A DNA stretch of 64,000 bases from Cercis canadensis (lineage: Eukaryota; Streptophyta; Magnoliopsida; Fabales; Fabaceae). Both the position numbers and the translations under genes were made by a program. The notes beneath the pieces were generated by a model. The model did not search any database, was not told the origin of the DNA, and was given only the letters and a program-made list of their open reading frames with translations. Below are positions 37,101-50,417 of this stretch, in pieces. The stretch is taken from contig QAOA01003782.1 of NCBI GenBank assembly GCA_003255065.1, positions 234,626-298,625 of the forward strand, read 5' to 3'. Position 1 is the stretch's first letter. The number at the start of each line of letters is the position of its first letter.

Positions 37101-38287
37101 TGTCTGGGGACCATGTTTCGGTTCGTCCCTGTATCTGACTCAGATTTTTTTCTTGGGTTTCACTGTATTTGGGAAGGGACTGTTTTCTAGTAGGTCATTG
37201 TTTCTGGCCTGGGACCCTATTTCGCTTCGTCCCTGTATCGAACTCGGATATTTTTCTTGGGTTTCACTATATTTGGGAAGGGACTGTTTTCTGGTAGGTC
37301 ATTTTTTCTGGCCCGGGACCCTGTTTCGGTTCGTCCCTGTATCTGACTCGGATATTTTTCTTAGGTTTCACTGTATTTGAGAAGGAACTGTTTGCTGTGG
37401 GACATTGTATCTGGCCCGGGACCCTGTTTCGGTTCGTCCCTGTATCTGACTTGGATATTTTTCTTGGGTTTCACTGTATTTGAGAAGGAACTGTTTGCTG
37501 TGGTATCTGGCCCGGGACCCTATTTCGGTTCATCCCTGTATCTGACTCGGATTTTATTCTTGGGTTTTACTACATTTGGGAAGGGATTGATTTCTGGTGG
37601 GTCATTGTATTTGTCCCGGGACCATGTTTCGGTTCGTCCCTGTATCTGACTCTGATATTTTTCTTGGGTTTCACTGTATTTGGGAAGGGACTGTTTTCTA
37701 GTAGGTCAATGTTTCTGGCCCGGGACCCTATTTCGGTTCGTCCCTGTATCTAACTCGGATATTTTTCTTGGGTTTAACTGTATTTGGGAAGGGACTGTTT
37801 TCTGGTAGGTCATTGTTTCTGGCCCGGGACCCTGTTTCAGTTCGTCCCTGTATCTGACTCGGATATTTTTCTTGGGTTTCACTGTATTTGAGAAGGAACT
37901 GGATGTTGTGGGACATTGTATCTGGCCCGAGCCCCTGTTTCGGTTCGTCAGTGTATCTGACTCGGATTTTTTTCTTGGGTTTCACTATATTTGGGTAGGG
38001 ATTATTTTCTGGTGGGTCAATGTATTTGTCCCGGGACCATGTTTCGGTTCGTCCCTGTATCTGACTCAGATATTTCTCTTGGGTTTCAATGTAATTGAGA
38101 AGGAACTGTTTTCTGTGGGACATTATTTCGGGCCCGGGACCCTGTTTCGTTTCGTCCCTGTATCTAACTCGGATATTTTTCTTTGGTTTCACTTTATTTG
38201 AGAAAGAACTGTTTGCTTTGGGACATTGTATCTGGCCCGGGATCCTGTTTCGGTTCGTCCCTGTATCTGACTCGGATTTTTTTCTTG

Positions 38288-40972
38288 GGTTTCACTGTAT
38301 TTGAGAAGGAACTATTTTCTGTGGGACATTGTATCTGGCCCGGGACACTGTTTCGTTTCGTCCCTGTATCTGACTCGGATATCTTTCTAGGGTTTAACTG
38401 TATTTGAGAAGGAACTGTTTGCTTTGGGACATTGTATCTGGCACGGGACCCTGTTTCGGTTCGTCCCTGTATCTGACTCGGATTTTTTTCTTGGGTTTCA
38501 CTATATTTGGGAAGCGATTATTTTCTGGTGGGTCATTGTATTTGTCCTGGGACCTTGTTTCGGTTCGTCCCTGTATTTTACTCAGATATTTTTCTTTGCT
38601 ATCACTGTATTTGGGAAGGGACTGTTTTCTGGTAGGTCATTGTTTCTGGCCCGGGACACTGTTTCGGTTCGTCCCTGTATCTGACTCAGATATTTTTCTT
38701 GGATTTCACTGTATTTGAGAAGGAACTTTTTGCTTTGGGACATTGAATCTGGCCCGGGACTCTGTTTCAGTCCGTCCCTGTAACTGACTCGGATTTTTTT
38801 CTTGGGTTTCACTATATTTGGGAAGGATTTTTTTTCTGGTGGGTCATTGTATTTGTCCCGGGACCATGTTTCGGTTCGTCCCTGTATCTGACTCAGAAAT
38901 TTTTCTTGGCCTTCACTGTATTTGGGAAGGGACTGTTTTCGGGTAGGTCATTGTATTTGTCTCGGGACCATGTTTCGGTACGTCGCTGTATCTGACTCAG
39001 ATATTTTTCTTGGGTTTCACTGTATTTGAGAAGGAACTTTTTGCTTTGGGACATTGTATCTGGCCCGGGACTCTGTTTCGGTCCGGCCCTGTATCTGACT
39101 CGGATTTTTTTCTTGGGTTTCACTATATTTGGGAAGGATTTTTTTTTTCTGGTGGGTCATTGTATTTGTCCCGGGACCATGTTTCGGTTCGTCCCTGTAT
39201 CTGACTCAGAAATTTTTCTTGGCCTTCACTGTATTTGGGAAGGGTCTGTTTTCGTGTAGGTCATTGTATTTGTCTCGGGACCATGTTTCGGTACATCCCT
39301 GTATCTGACTCAGATATTTTTCTTGGGTTTCACTGTATTTGAGAAGGAACTGTTTGCTGTGGGACATTGTATCTGGCCCGAGACCCTATTTCGGTTCGTC
39401 CCTGTATCTGACTCGGATTTTTTTCTTGGGTTTCACTAAGGGATTGATTTCTGGTGGGTCATTGTATTTGTCCCGGTACCATGTTTCGGTTTGTCCCTGT
39501 ATATGACTCAAATATTTTTCTTGGGTTTCACTGTATTTGGGAAGGGACTGTTTTCTGGTAGGTCATTGTTTCTGGCCCGGGACACTGTTTCGGTTCGTCC
39601 CTGTATCTGACTCAGATATTTTTCTTGTGTTTCACCGTATTTGAGAAGGAACTATTTTCTGTGGGACATTGTTTCTGGCCCGGGACCCTGTTTCGTTTCG
39701 TCCCTGTATCTAACTCGGATATTTCTCTTCGGTTTCACTGTATTTGAGAAGGAACTTTTTACTTTGGGACATTGTATCTGGCCCGGGAACCTGTTTCGGT
39801 TCGTCCCTGTATCTGACTCGGATTTTATTCTTGGGTTTCACTATATTTGGGAAGGGATTGATTTCTAGTGTGTCATTGTATTTGTCCCGGGACCATGTTT
39901 CGGTACGTCCCTGTATCTGACTCAGATATTTTTCTTGGGTTTCACTATATTTGGGAAAGGACTTCTTTCTCCTGGGTCATTGTATTTTTCCTGGGACCAT
40001 GTTTCGGTTCGTCCCTGTATCTGACTCAGAAATTTTTCTTGGGTTTCACTGTATTTGGGAAGGGACTGTTTCCTAGTAGGTCATTGTTTCTGGCCCAGGA
40101 CCCTTTTTCGGTTCGTCCCTCTATCTAACTCAGAAATTTTTGTCGGGATTCACTGTATTTGAGAAAGAACTGTTTGTTGTGGGACATTGTTTTTGGCCCG
40201 GGACACTGTGTCGTTTCGTCCCTGTATCTGACTCGGATATCTTTCTTGGGTTTAACTGTATTTGAGAAGGAACTATTTGCTGTGGGACATTGTATCTGGC
40301 CCGGGACCCTATTTCGGTTCGTCCCTGTATCTGACTCGGATTTTTTTCTTGGGTTTCACTATATTTGGGAAGGGATTGATTTCTGGTGGGTCATTGTATT
40401 TGTCCCGGTAACATGTTTCGGTTTGTCCCTGTATCTGACTCAAATATTTTTCTTGGGTTTCACTGTATTTGGGAAGGGACTGTTTTCTGGTAGGTCATTG
40501 TTTCTGGCCCGGGACACTGTTTCGGTTCGTCCCTGTATCTGACTCAGATATTTTTCTTGTGTTTCACCGTATTTGAGAAGGAACTGTTTTATGTGGGACA
40601 TTGTTTCTGGCCCGGGACCCTGTTTCGTTTCGTCCCTGTATTTAACTCGGATATTTCTCTTTGGTTTCACTGTATTTGAGAAGGAACTTTTTGCTTTGGG
40701 ACATTGTATCTGGCCCGGGACCCTGTTTCGGTTCGTCCCTGTATCTGACTCGGATTTTTTTCTTGGGTTTCACTATATTTGGGAAGGGATTGATTTCTGG
40801 TGTGTCATTGTATTTGTACCGGGACCATGTTTCGGTTCGTCCCTGTATCTGACTCAGATATTTTTCTTGGGTTTCACTATATTTGGGAAAGGACTTCTTT
40901 CACCTTGGTCATTGTATTTTTCCTGGGACCATGTTTCGGTTCGTCCCTGTATCTGACTCAGAAATTTTTCTT
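38288..40972 (+). repeat. 2.7-kb duplication, copy 1
   Basis: Matches 41901-44482 in collinear order, but the offset changes in whole-monomer steps: 3,613 bp up to about 39203, then 3,924 bp to about 39550, then 3,406 bp from about 40060, then 3,508 bp from about 40540. The steps equal plus 3, minus 5 and plus 1 monomers in copy 2. Shared marks include GGCACGGGACC (38451 and 42054), a 9-bp deletion in CACTAAGGGATTG at 39434 and 43358, and CACCTTGGTCATTG. Confidence 0.82.
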
Positions 40973-41900
40973 GGCCTTCACTGTATTTGGGAAGGGACTG
41001 TTTTCGGGTAGGTCATTGTATTTATCTCGGGACCATGGTTCGATACATCCCTGTATCTGACTCAGATATTTTTCTTGGGTTTCACTGTATTTGAGAAGGA
41101 ACTGTTTTCTGTGAGACATTGTTTCTGGCCTGGGACACTATTTCGTTTCGTCCCTGTATCTGACTCGGATATCTTTCTCGGTTTTAACTGTATTTGAGAA
41201 GGAACTGTTTGTTGTGGGACATTGTATCTGGCCCGGGACCCTATTTCGGTTCGTCCCTGTATCTGACTCAGATATTTTTCTTGTGTTTCACCGTATTTGA
41301 GAAGGAACTCTTTTTTGTGGGACATTGTATCTGGCCCGGGACCCTGTTTCGGTTCGTCCCTGTATCTGACTCGGATTTTTTTTCTTTGGTTTCACAATAT
41401 TTGGGAAGGGATTTTTTTCTGAGGGGTCATTGTATTTGTCCCGGGACCATGTTTCGGTACGTCGCTGTATCTGTCTCAGATTTTTTTCTTGGGTTTCACT
41501 GTATTTGGGAGGGGACTGTTTTCTGGTAGGTCATTGTTTCTGGCCCGGGACACTGTTTAGGTTCGTCCCTGTATCTGACTCAGATATTTTTCTTGTGTTT
41601 CACCGTATTTGAGAAGGAACTGTTTTCTGTGGGACATTGTTTCTGGCCCGGGACACTGTTTCGTCCCTGTATCTAACTCGGATATTTCTCTTGGGTTTTA
41701 CTGTATTTGAGAAGGAACTGTTTGCTTTGGGACATTGTACCTGGCCCGGGACCCTGTTTTGGTTCGTCCCTGTATCTGACTCGGATTTTTTTCTTGGGTT
41801 TCACCATATTTGGGAAGGGATTGATTTCTGGTGTGTCATTGTATTTGTCCCGGGACCATGTTTCGGTTCGTCCCTGTATCTAACTCAGATATTTTTCTTG

Positions 41901-44482
41901 GGTTTCACTGTATTTGAGAAGGAACTATTTTCTGTGGGACATTGTATCTGGCCCGGGACACTGTTTCGTTTCGTCCCTGTATCTGACGCGGATATCTTTC
42001 TAGGGTTTAACTGTATTTGAGAAGGAACTGTTTGCTTTGGGACATTGTATCTGGCACGGGACCCTGTTTCGGTTCGTCCCTGTATCTGATTCGGATTTTT
42101 TTCTTGGGTTTCACTATATTTGGGAAGGGATTATTTTCTGGTGGGTCATTGTATTTGTCCTGGGACCTTGTTTCGGTTCGTCCCTGTATTTTACTCAGAT
42201 ATTTTTCTTTGGTATCACTGTATTTGGGAAGGGACTGTTTTCTGGTAGGTCATTGTTTCTGGCCCGGGACACTGTTTCGGTTCGTCCCTGTATCTGACTC
42301 AGATATTTTTCTTGGATTTCACTGTATTTGAGAAGGAACTTTTTGCTTTGGGACATTGAATCTGGCCCGGGACTCTGTTTCAGTCCGTCCCTGTATCTGA
42401 CTCGGATTTTTTTCTTGGGTTTCACTATATTTGGGAAGGATTTTTTTTCTGGTGGGTCATTGTATTTGTCCCGGGACCATGTTTCGGTTCGTCCCTGTAT
42501 CTGACTCAGAAATTTTTCTTGGCCTTCACTGTAATTGGGAAGGGACTGTTTTCGGGTAGGTCATTGTATTTGTCTCGGGACCATGTTTCGGTACGTCGCT
42601 GTATCTGACTCAGATATTTTTCTTGGGTTTCACTGTATTTGAGAAGGAACTTTTTGCTTTGGGACATTGTATCTGGCCCGGGACTCTGTTTCGGTCCGGC
42701 CCTGTATCTGACTCGGATTTTTTTCTTGGGTTTCACTATATTTGGGAAGGATTTTTTTTCTGGTGGGTCATTGTATTTGTCCCGGGACCATGTTTCGGTT
42801 CGTCCCTGTATCTGACTCAGAAATTTTTCTTGGCCTTCACTGTATTTGGGAAGGGACTGTTTTCGGGTAGGTCATTGTATTTGTCTCGGGACCATGTTTC
42901 GGTACGTCGCTGTATCTGACTCAGATATTTTTCTTGGGTTTCACTGTATTTGAGAAGGAACTTTTTGCTTTGGGACATTGTATCTGGCCCGGGACTCTGT
43001 TTCGGTCCGGCCCTGTATCTGACTCGGATTTTTTTCTTGGGTTTCACTATATTTGGGAAGGATTTTTTTTTTCTGGTGGGTCATTGTATTTGTCCCGGGA
43101 CCATGTTTCGGTTCGTCCCTGTATCTGACTCAGAAATTTTTCTTGGCCTTCACTGTATTTGGGAAGGGTCTGTTTTCGTGTAGGTCATTGTATTTGTCTC
43201 GGGACCATGTTTCGGTACATCCCTGTATCTGACTCAGATATTTTTCTTGGGTTTCACTGTATTTGAGAAGGAACTGTTTGCTGTGGGACATTGTATCTGG
43301 CCCGAGACCCTATTTCGGTTCGTCCCTGTATCTGACTCGGATTTTTTTCTTGGGTTTCACTAAGGGATTGATTTCTGGTGGGTCATTGTATTTGTCCCGG
43401 TACCATGTTTCGGTTTGTCCCTGTATATGACTCAAATATTTTTCTTGGGTTTCACTGTATTTGGGAAGGGACTGTTTCCTAGTAGGTCATTGTTTCTGGC
43501 CCAGGACCCTTTTTCGGTTCGTCCCTCTATCTAACTCAGAAATTTTTGTCGGGATTCACTGTATTTGAGAAAGAACTGTTTGTTGTGGGACATTGTTTTT
43601 GGCCCGGGACACTGTGTCGTTTCTTCCCTGTATCTGACTCGGATATCTTTCTTGGGTTTAACTGTATTTGAGAAGGAACTATTTGCTGTGGGACATTGTA
43701 TCTGGCCCGGGACCCTATTTCGGTTCGTCCCTGTATCTGACTCGGATTTTTTTCTTGGGTTTCACTATATTTGGGAAGGGATTGATTTCTGGTGGGTCAT
43801 TGTATTTGTCCCGGGACCATGTTTCGGTTCGTCCCTGTATCTGACTCGGATATTTTTCTTGGGTTTCACTGTATTTGAGAAGGAACTGTTTGCTGTGGGT
43901 CATTGTATCTGGCCCGGGACCCTGTTTCGGTTCGTCCCTGTATCTGACTCGGATATTTTTCTTGGGTTTCACTGTATTTGAGAAGGAACTTTTTGCTGTG
44001 GGACATTGTATCTGGCCCGGGACCCTGTTTCGGTTCGTCCCTGTATCTGACTCAGATATTTTTCTTGTGTTTCACCGTATTTGAGAAGGAACTGTTTTAT
44101 GTGGGACATTGTTTCTGGCCCGGGACCCTGTTTCGTTTCGTCCCTGTATTTAACTCGGATATTTCTCTTTGGTTTCACTGTATTTGAGAAGGAACTTTTT
44201 GCTTTGGGACATTGTATCTGGCCCGGGACCCTGTTTCGGTTCGTCCCTGTATCTGACTCGGATTTTTTTCTTGGGTTTCACTATATTTGGGAAGGGATTG
44301 ATTTCTGGTGTGTCATTGTATTTGTCCCGGGACCATGTTTCGGTTCGTCCCTGTATCTGACTCAGATATTTTTCTTGGGTTTCACTATATTTGGGAAAGG
44401 ACTTCTTTCACCTTGGTCATTGTATTTTTCCTGGGACCATGTTTCGGTTCGTCCCTGTATCTGACTCAGAAATTTTTCTTGG
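41901..44482 (+). repeat. 2.6-kb duplication, copy 2, with internal 311-bp tandem
   Basis: Counterpart of 38288-40972. It contains one additional tandem 311-bp trimer (42506-42816 followed by 42817-43127; copy 1 has only 38893-39203). It lacks the five monomers present at about 39551-40067 in copy 1, and has one extra monomer between about 43816 and 44050. Confidence 0.82.
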
Positions 44483-47400
44483 GTTTCATTGTATTTGGGA
44501 AGGGACTGTTTCCTAGTAGGTCATTGTTTCTGGCCCAGGACCCTTTTTCGGTTCGTCCATGTATCTAACTCAGAAATTTTTGTCCGGATTCACTGTATTT
44601 GAGAAAGAACTGTTTGTTGTGGGACATTGGTTTTGGCCCGGGACACTGTTTCGTTTCGTCCCTGTATCTGACTCGGATATCTTTCTTGGGTTTAACTGTA
44701 TTTGAGAACGAACTATTTGCTGTGGGACACTGTATCTGGCCCGGGACCCTATTTCGGTTCGTCCCTGTATCTGACTCGGATTTTTTTCTTGGGTTTCACT
44801 ATATTTGGGAAGTATTTTTTTCTGGTGGGTCATTGTATTTGTCCCGGGACCATGTTTCGGTACGTCGCTGTATCTGACTCAGATATTTTTCTTGGGTTTC
44901 ACTGTATTTGAGAAGGAACTTTTTGCTTTGGGACAATGTATCTGGCCCGGGACTCTGTTTCGGTCCGTCCCTGTATCTGACTCGGATTTTTTTCTTGGGT
45001 TTCACTATATTTAGGAAGGATTTTTTTTCTGGTGGGTCATTATATTTGTCCCGGGACCATGTTTCGGTTCGTCCCTGTATCTGACTCAGAAATTTTTCTT
45101 GGCCTTCACTGTATTTGGGAAGGGACTGTTTTCGGGTAGGTCATTGTATTTGTCTCGGGACCATGTTTCGGTACATCCCTGTATCTGACTCAGATATTTT
45201 TCTTGGGTTTCACTGTATTTGAGAAGGAACTGTTTTCTGTGAGACATTGTTTCTGGCCCAGGACACTATTTCGTTTCGTCCCTGTATCTGACTCGGATAT
45301 CTTTCTCGCTTTTAACTGTATTTGAGAAGGAACTGTTTGTTGTGGGACATTGTATCTGGCCCGGGACCCTATTTCGGTTCGTCCCTGTATCTGACTCAGA
45401 TATTTTTCTTGTGTTTCATCGTATTTGAGAAGTAACTCTTTTCTGTGGGACATTGTATCTGGCCCGGGACCCTGTTTCGGTTCGTCCCTGTATCTGACTC
45501 GGATTTTTTTTCTTTGGTTTCACTATATTTGGGAAGGGATTTTTTTCTGGTGGGTCATTGTATTTGTCCCGGGACCATGTTTCGGTTCGTCGCTGTATGT
45601 GACTCAAAATTTTTCTTGGGTTTCACTGTATTTGGGAAGGGACTGTTTTCTAGTAGGTCAATTTTTCTGGCCCAGGACCCTATTTCGGTTCGTCCCTGTA
45701 TGTGACTCAGAATTTTTTGTCGGGTTTCACTGTATTTGAGAAAGAACTGTTTGCTGTGGGACATTGTTTCTGGCCCGGGACACTGTTTCGTTTCGGCCCT
45801 GTATCTGACTCTGATATCTTTCTTGGGTTTAACTGTATTTGAGAAGGAACTGTTTGCTGTGGGACATTGTATCTGGCACGGGACCCTATTTCGGTTCGTC
45901 CCTGTATCTGACTCGGATTTTTTTCTTGGGTTTCACTATATTTGGGAAGGGATTGATTACTGGTGAGTCATTGTATCTGTCCCGGGACCATGTTTCAGTT
46001 CGTCCCTGTATCTGACTCAGATATTTTTCTTGTGTTTCACCGTATTTGAGAAGGAACTCTTTTTGGTGGGACATTGTATCTGTCCCGGGACCCTGTTTCG
46101 GTTCGTCCCTGTATCTGACTCGGATTTTTTTTCTTTGGTTTCACAATATTTGGGAAGGGATTTTTTTCTGGTGGGTCATTGTATTTGTCCCGGGACCATG
46201 TTTCGGTACGTCGCTGTATCTGTCTCAGATTTTTTTCTTGGGTTTCACTGTATTTGGGAGGGGACTGTTTTCTGGTAGGTCATTGTTTCTGGCCCGGGAC
46301 ACTGTTTCGGTTCGTCCCTGTATCTGACTCAGATATTTTTCTTGTGTTTCACCGTATTTGAGAAGGAACTGTTTTCTGTAGGACATTGTTTCTGGCCCGG
46401 GACCCTGTTTCGTTTCGTCCCTGTATCTAACTCGGATATTTCTCTTGGGTTTCACTGTATTTGAGAAGGAACTGTTTGCTTTGGGACATTGTACCTGGCC
46501 CGGGACCCTGTTTTGGTTCGTCCCTGTATCTGACTCGAATTTTTTTCTTGGGTTTCACCATATTTGGGAAGGCATTGATTTCTGGTGTGTCATTGTATTT
46601 GTCCCGGGACCATGTTTCGGTTCGTCCCTGTATCTGACTCAGATATTTTTCTTGGGTTTCACTATATTTGAGAAGGAACTGTTTGCTTTGGGACACTGTA
46701 TCTGGCCCGGGACCCTGTTTTGGTTCGTCCCTGTATCTGACTCGGATTTTTTTCTTGGGTTTCACTATATTTGGGAAGGGATTGATTTCTGTTGTGTCAT
46801 TGTATTTGTCCCGGGACCATGTTTCGGTTCGTCCCTGTATCTGACTCAGATATTTTTCTTGGGTTTCACTATATTTGAGAAGGAACTGTTTGCTTTGGGA
46901 CATTGTATCTGGCCCGGGACCCTGTTTCGGTTGGTCCCTGTATCTGACTCGGATTTTTTTCCTTTGGTTTCACTATATTTGGGAAGGGATTTTTTTCTGG
47001 TGAGTCATTGTATTTGTCCCGGGACCATGTTTCGGTTTATCCCTGTATGTGACTCAAAATTTTTCTTGGGTTTCACTGTATTTGGGAAGGGACTGTTTTC
47101 TAGTAGGTCAATTTTTCTGGCCCAGGACCCTATTTCGGTTCGTCCCTGTATGTGACTTAGAATTTTTTGTCAGGTTTCACTGTATTTGAGAAAGAACTGT
47201 TTTCTGTGGGACATTGTTTCTGGCCCGGGACACTGTTTCGTTTCGGCCCTGTGTCTGACTCTGATATCTTTCTTGGGTTTAACTGTATTTGAGAAGGAAC
47301 TGTTTGCTGTGGGACATTGTATCTGGCACGGGACCCTATTTCGATTCGTCCCTGTATCTGACTCTGATTTTTTTCTTGGGTTTCACTATATTTGGGAAGG

Positions 47401-48000
47401 GATTGATTACTGGTGGGTCATTGTATCTGTCCCGGGACCATGTTTCGGTTCGTCCCTGTATCTGACTCAGATATTTTTCTTGGGTTTCACTGTTTTTGGG
47501 AAGGGACTGTTTTGTAGTAGGTCATTGTTTCTTGCCCGGGACCCTATTTCGGTTCGTCCCTCTATTTAACTCGGATATTTTTCTGGGGTTTCACTGTATT
47601 TGGGAAGGGACTGTTTTCTGGTAGGTCGTTGTTTCTGGCCCGGGACCTTGTTTCGGTTCATACCTGTATCTAACTCGAATAATTTTTTTGGGTTTCACTG
47701 TATTTGAGAAGGAACTGTTTTCTGTGAGACATTGTTTCTGGCCCGGGACACTGTTTCGTTTCGTCCCTGTATCTGACTCGGATATCTTTCTCGGTTTTAA
47801 CTGTATTTGAGAATGAACTATTTGTTGTGGGAGATTGAATCTGGCCCGGGACCCTATTTCGGTTCGTCCCTGCATCTGACTCGGATTTTTTTCTTGGGTT
47901 TCATTATATTTGGGAAGGGATTTTTTTTCTGGTGGGTCATTGTATTTGTCCCGGGACCATGTTTCGGTTCGTCCCTGTATCTGACTCAGAAATTTTTCTT

Positions 48001-49606
48001 GGCCTTCACTGTATTTGGGAAGGGACTGTTTTCTAGTAGGTCATTGTATTTGTCCCGGGACCATGTTTCGGTACGTCGCTGTATCTGACTCAGATTTTTT
48101 TCTTGGGTTTCACTGTATTTGGGAGGGGACTGTTTTCTGGTAGGTCATTGTTTCTGGCCCGGGACACTGTTTCGGTTCGTCCCTGTATCTGACTCAGATA
48201 TTTTTCTTGTGTTTCACCGTATTTGAGAAGGAACTGTTTTCTGTGGGACATTGTTTCTGGCCAGGGACCCTGTTTCGTTTCGTCCCTGTATCTAACTCGG
48301 ATATTTCTCTTGGGTTTCACTGTATTTGAGAAGCAACTGTTTGCTTTAGGACATTGTACCTGGCCCGGGACCCTGTTTCGGTTCGTCCCTGTATTTGACT
48401 CGGATTTTTTTCTTGGGTTTCACTATATTTGGGAAGGGATTGATTTCTGGTGTGTCATTGTATTTGTCCCGGGTCCATGTTTCGGTTCGTCCTTGTATCT
48501 GACTCAGATATTTTTCTTGGGTTTCACTATATTTGAGAAGGAACTGTTTGCTTTGGGACACTATATCTGGCCCGGGACCCTGTTTCGGTTCGTCCCTGTA
48601 TCTGACTCGGATTTTTTTCTTGGGTTTCACTATATTTGGGAAAGGACTTCTTTCACCTGGGTCATTGTATTTTTCCTGGGACTATGTTTCGGTTCGTCCC
48701 TGTATCTGACTCAGAAATTTTTCTTGGGTTTCACTGTATTTGGGAAGGGACTGTTTCCTAGTAGGTCATTGTTTCTGGCCCAGGACCCTTTTTCGGTTCG
48801 TCCCTGTATCTAACTCAGAAATTTTTGTCGGGATTCACTGTATTTGAGAAAGAACTGTTTGTTGTGGGACATTGTTTTTGACACGGGACACTGTTTCGTT
48901 TCGTCCCTGTATCTGACTCGGATATCTTTCTTGGGTTTAACTGTATTTGAGAAGGAACTATTTGCTGTGGTACATTGTATCTGGCCCGGGACCCTATTTC
49001 GGTTCGTCCCTGTATCTGACTCGGATTTTTTTCTTGGGTTTCACTATATTTGGGAACGGATTGATTTCTGGTGGGTCATTGTATTTGTCCCGGTACCATG
49101 TTTCGGTTTGTCCCTGTATCTGACTCAGATATTTTTCTTGGGTTTCACTGTATTTGGGAAGGGACTGTTTTGTAGTAGGTCATTGTTTGTGGCCCGGGAC
49201 CCTATTTCGGTTCGTCCCTGTATCTAACTCGGATATTTTTCTTGGGTTTCACTGTATTTGGGAATGGACTATTTTCTGACCCGGGACCCTGTTTCGGTTC
49301 GTCCCTGTATCTGACTCGGATATTTTTCTTGGTTTTCACTGTATTTGAGAAGGAACTGTTTGCTGTGGGACAATGTATCTGGCCCGGGACCCTGTTTCGG
49401 TTCGTCCCTTTATCTGACTCGGATTTTTTTCTTGGGTTTCACTATATTTGGGAAGGGATTATTTTCTGGTGGGTCATTGTATTTGTCTCGGGACCATGTT
49501 TCGTTTCGTCATTTTATCTGACTCAGATATTTTTCTTGGGTTTCACGGTATTTGGGAGGGGACTGTTTTCTTGTAGGTCATTGTTTCTGGCTCGGCACCT
49601 TGTTTC
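48001..49606 (+). repeat. 1.6-kb block present in three copies, copy 1
   Basis: Matches 50418-52022 at a constant 2,417 bp and 57644-59110 at 9,643 bp. It contains, in order, a GGCCTTCAC monomer, GGTACGTCGCTG, a TTTCACCGT monomer, a hexameric section, an A-B-C-D section with TTTTGTAGTAGG, a monomer with the 17-bp TTTCTGG deletion (49271) and a TCGGCACCTTG monomer (49593). Homology with the third copy extends further left, to about 47290. Confidence 0.85.
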
Positions 49607-50417
49607 GGTTCGTTCCTATATCTAACTCGGATATATTTTTTGGGTTTCACTGTATTTGAGAAGGAACTGTTTTCTGTGGGACCTTGTTTCTGGCTGAGCA
49701 CCCTGTTTCGTTTCGTCTCTATATCTTACTCGGATATTTTTCTTGGGTTTCACTGTATTTGAGAAGGTACTGTTTGCTTTGGGACATTGTATCTGGCCCG
49801 GGACCCTGTTTCGATTCGTCCCTGTATCTGACTCGGATTTTTTTTCTTTGGTTTCACTATATTTGGGAAGGGATTTTTTTCTGGTGGGTCATTGTATTTG
49901 TCCCGGGACCATGTTTCGGTTCGTCCCTGTATGTGACTCAAAATTTTTCTTGGGTTTCACTGTATTTGGGAAGGGACTGTTTTCTAGTAGGTCAATTTTT
50001 CTGGCCCAGGACCCTATTTCGGTTCGTCCCTGTATGTGACTCAGAATTTTTTGTCAGGTTTCACTGTATTTGAGAAAGAACTGTTTGCTGTGGGACATTG
50101 TTTCTGGCCCGGGACACTGTTTCTTTTCGGCCCTGTATCTGACTCTAATATCTTTCTTGGGTTTAACTGTATTTGAAAAGGAACTGTTTGCTGTGGGACA
50201 TTGTATCTGGCACGGGACCCTATTTCGGTTCGTCCCTGTATCTGACTCGGATTTTTTTCTTGGGTTTCACTATATTTGGGAAGGGATTGATTTCTGGTGG
50301 GTCATTGTATCTGTCCCGGGACCATGTTTCGGTTCGTCCCTGTATCTGACTCAGATATTTTTCTTGGGTTTCACTGTATTTGGGAAGGGACTGTTTTGTA
50401 GTAGGTCATTGTTTCTT

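Larger units (their letters stand above)
33019..37265 (+). repeat. Higher-order repeat zone right of the LTR fragment
   Basis: Type A monomers start at 33019, 33744, 34158, 34780, 35194, 35815, 36438 and 36852. The spacings are 725, 414, 622, 414, 621, 623 and 414 bp, and the last unit ends 414 bp later at 37265. These are 7, 4, 6, 4, 6, 6 and 4 monomers. Two ways of making a hexamer are visible: 34158 and 35815 are A-B-C-D-D-D, while 35194 is A-B-C-B-C-D. This is the cleanest higher-order structure in the window. Confidence 0.88.

Noticed and set aside
46427-46903. Minus-strand lysine/glutamine-rich repeated open frame (158 codons) as a repetitive structural protein
   Set aside because: It is the reverse complement of the same satellite; the apparent peptide repeat follows from the DNA repeat, and similar frames occur throughout the array.
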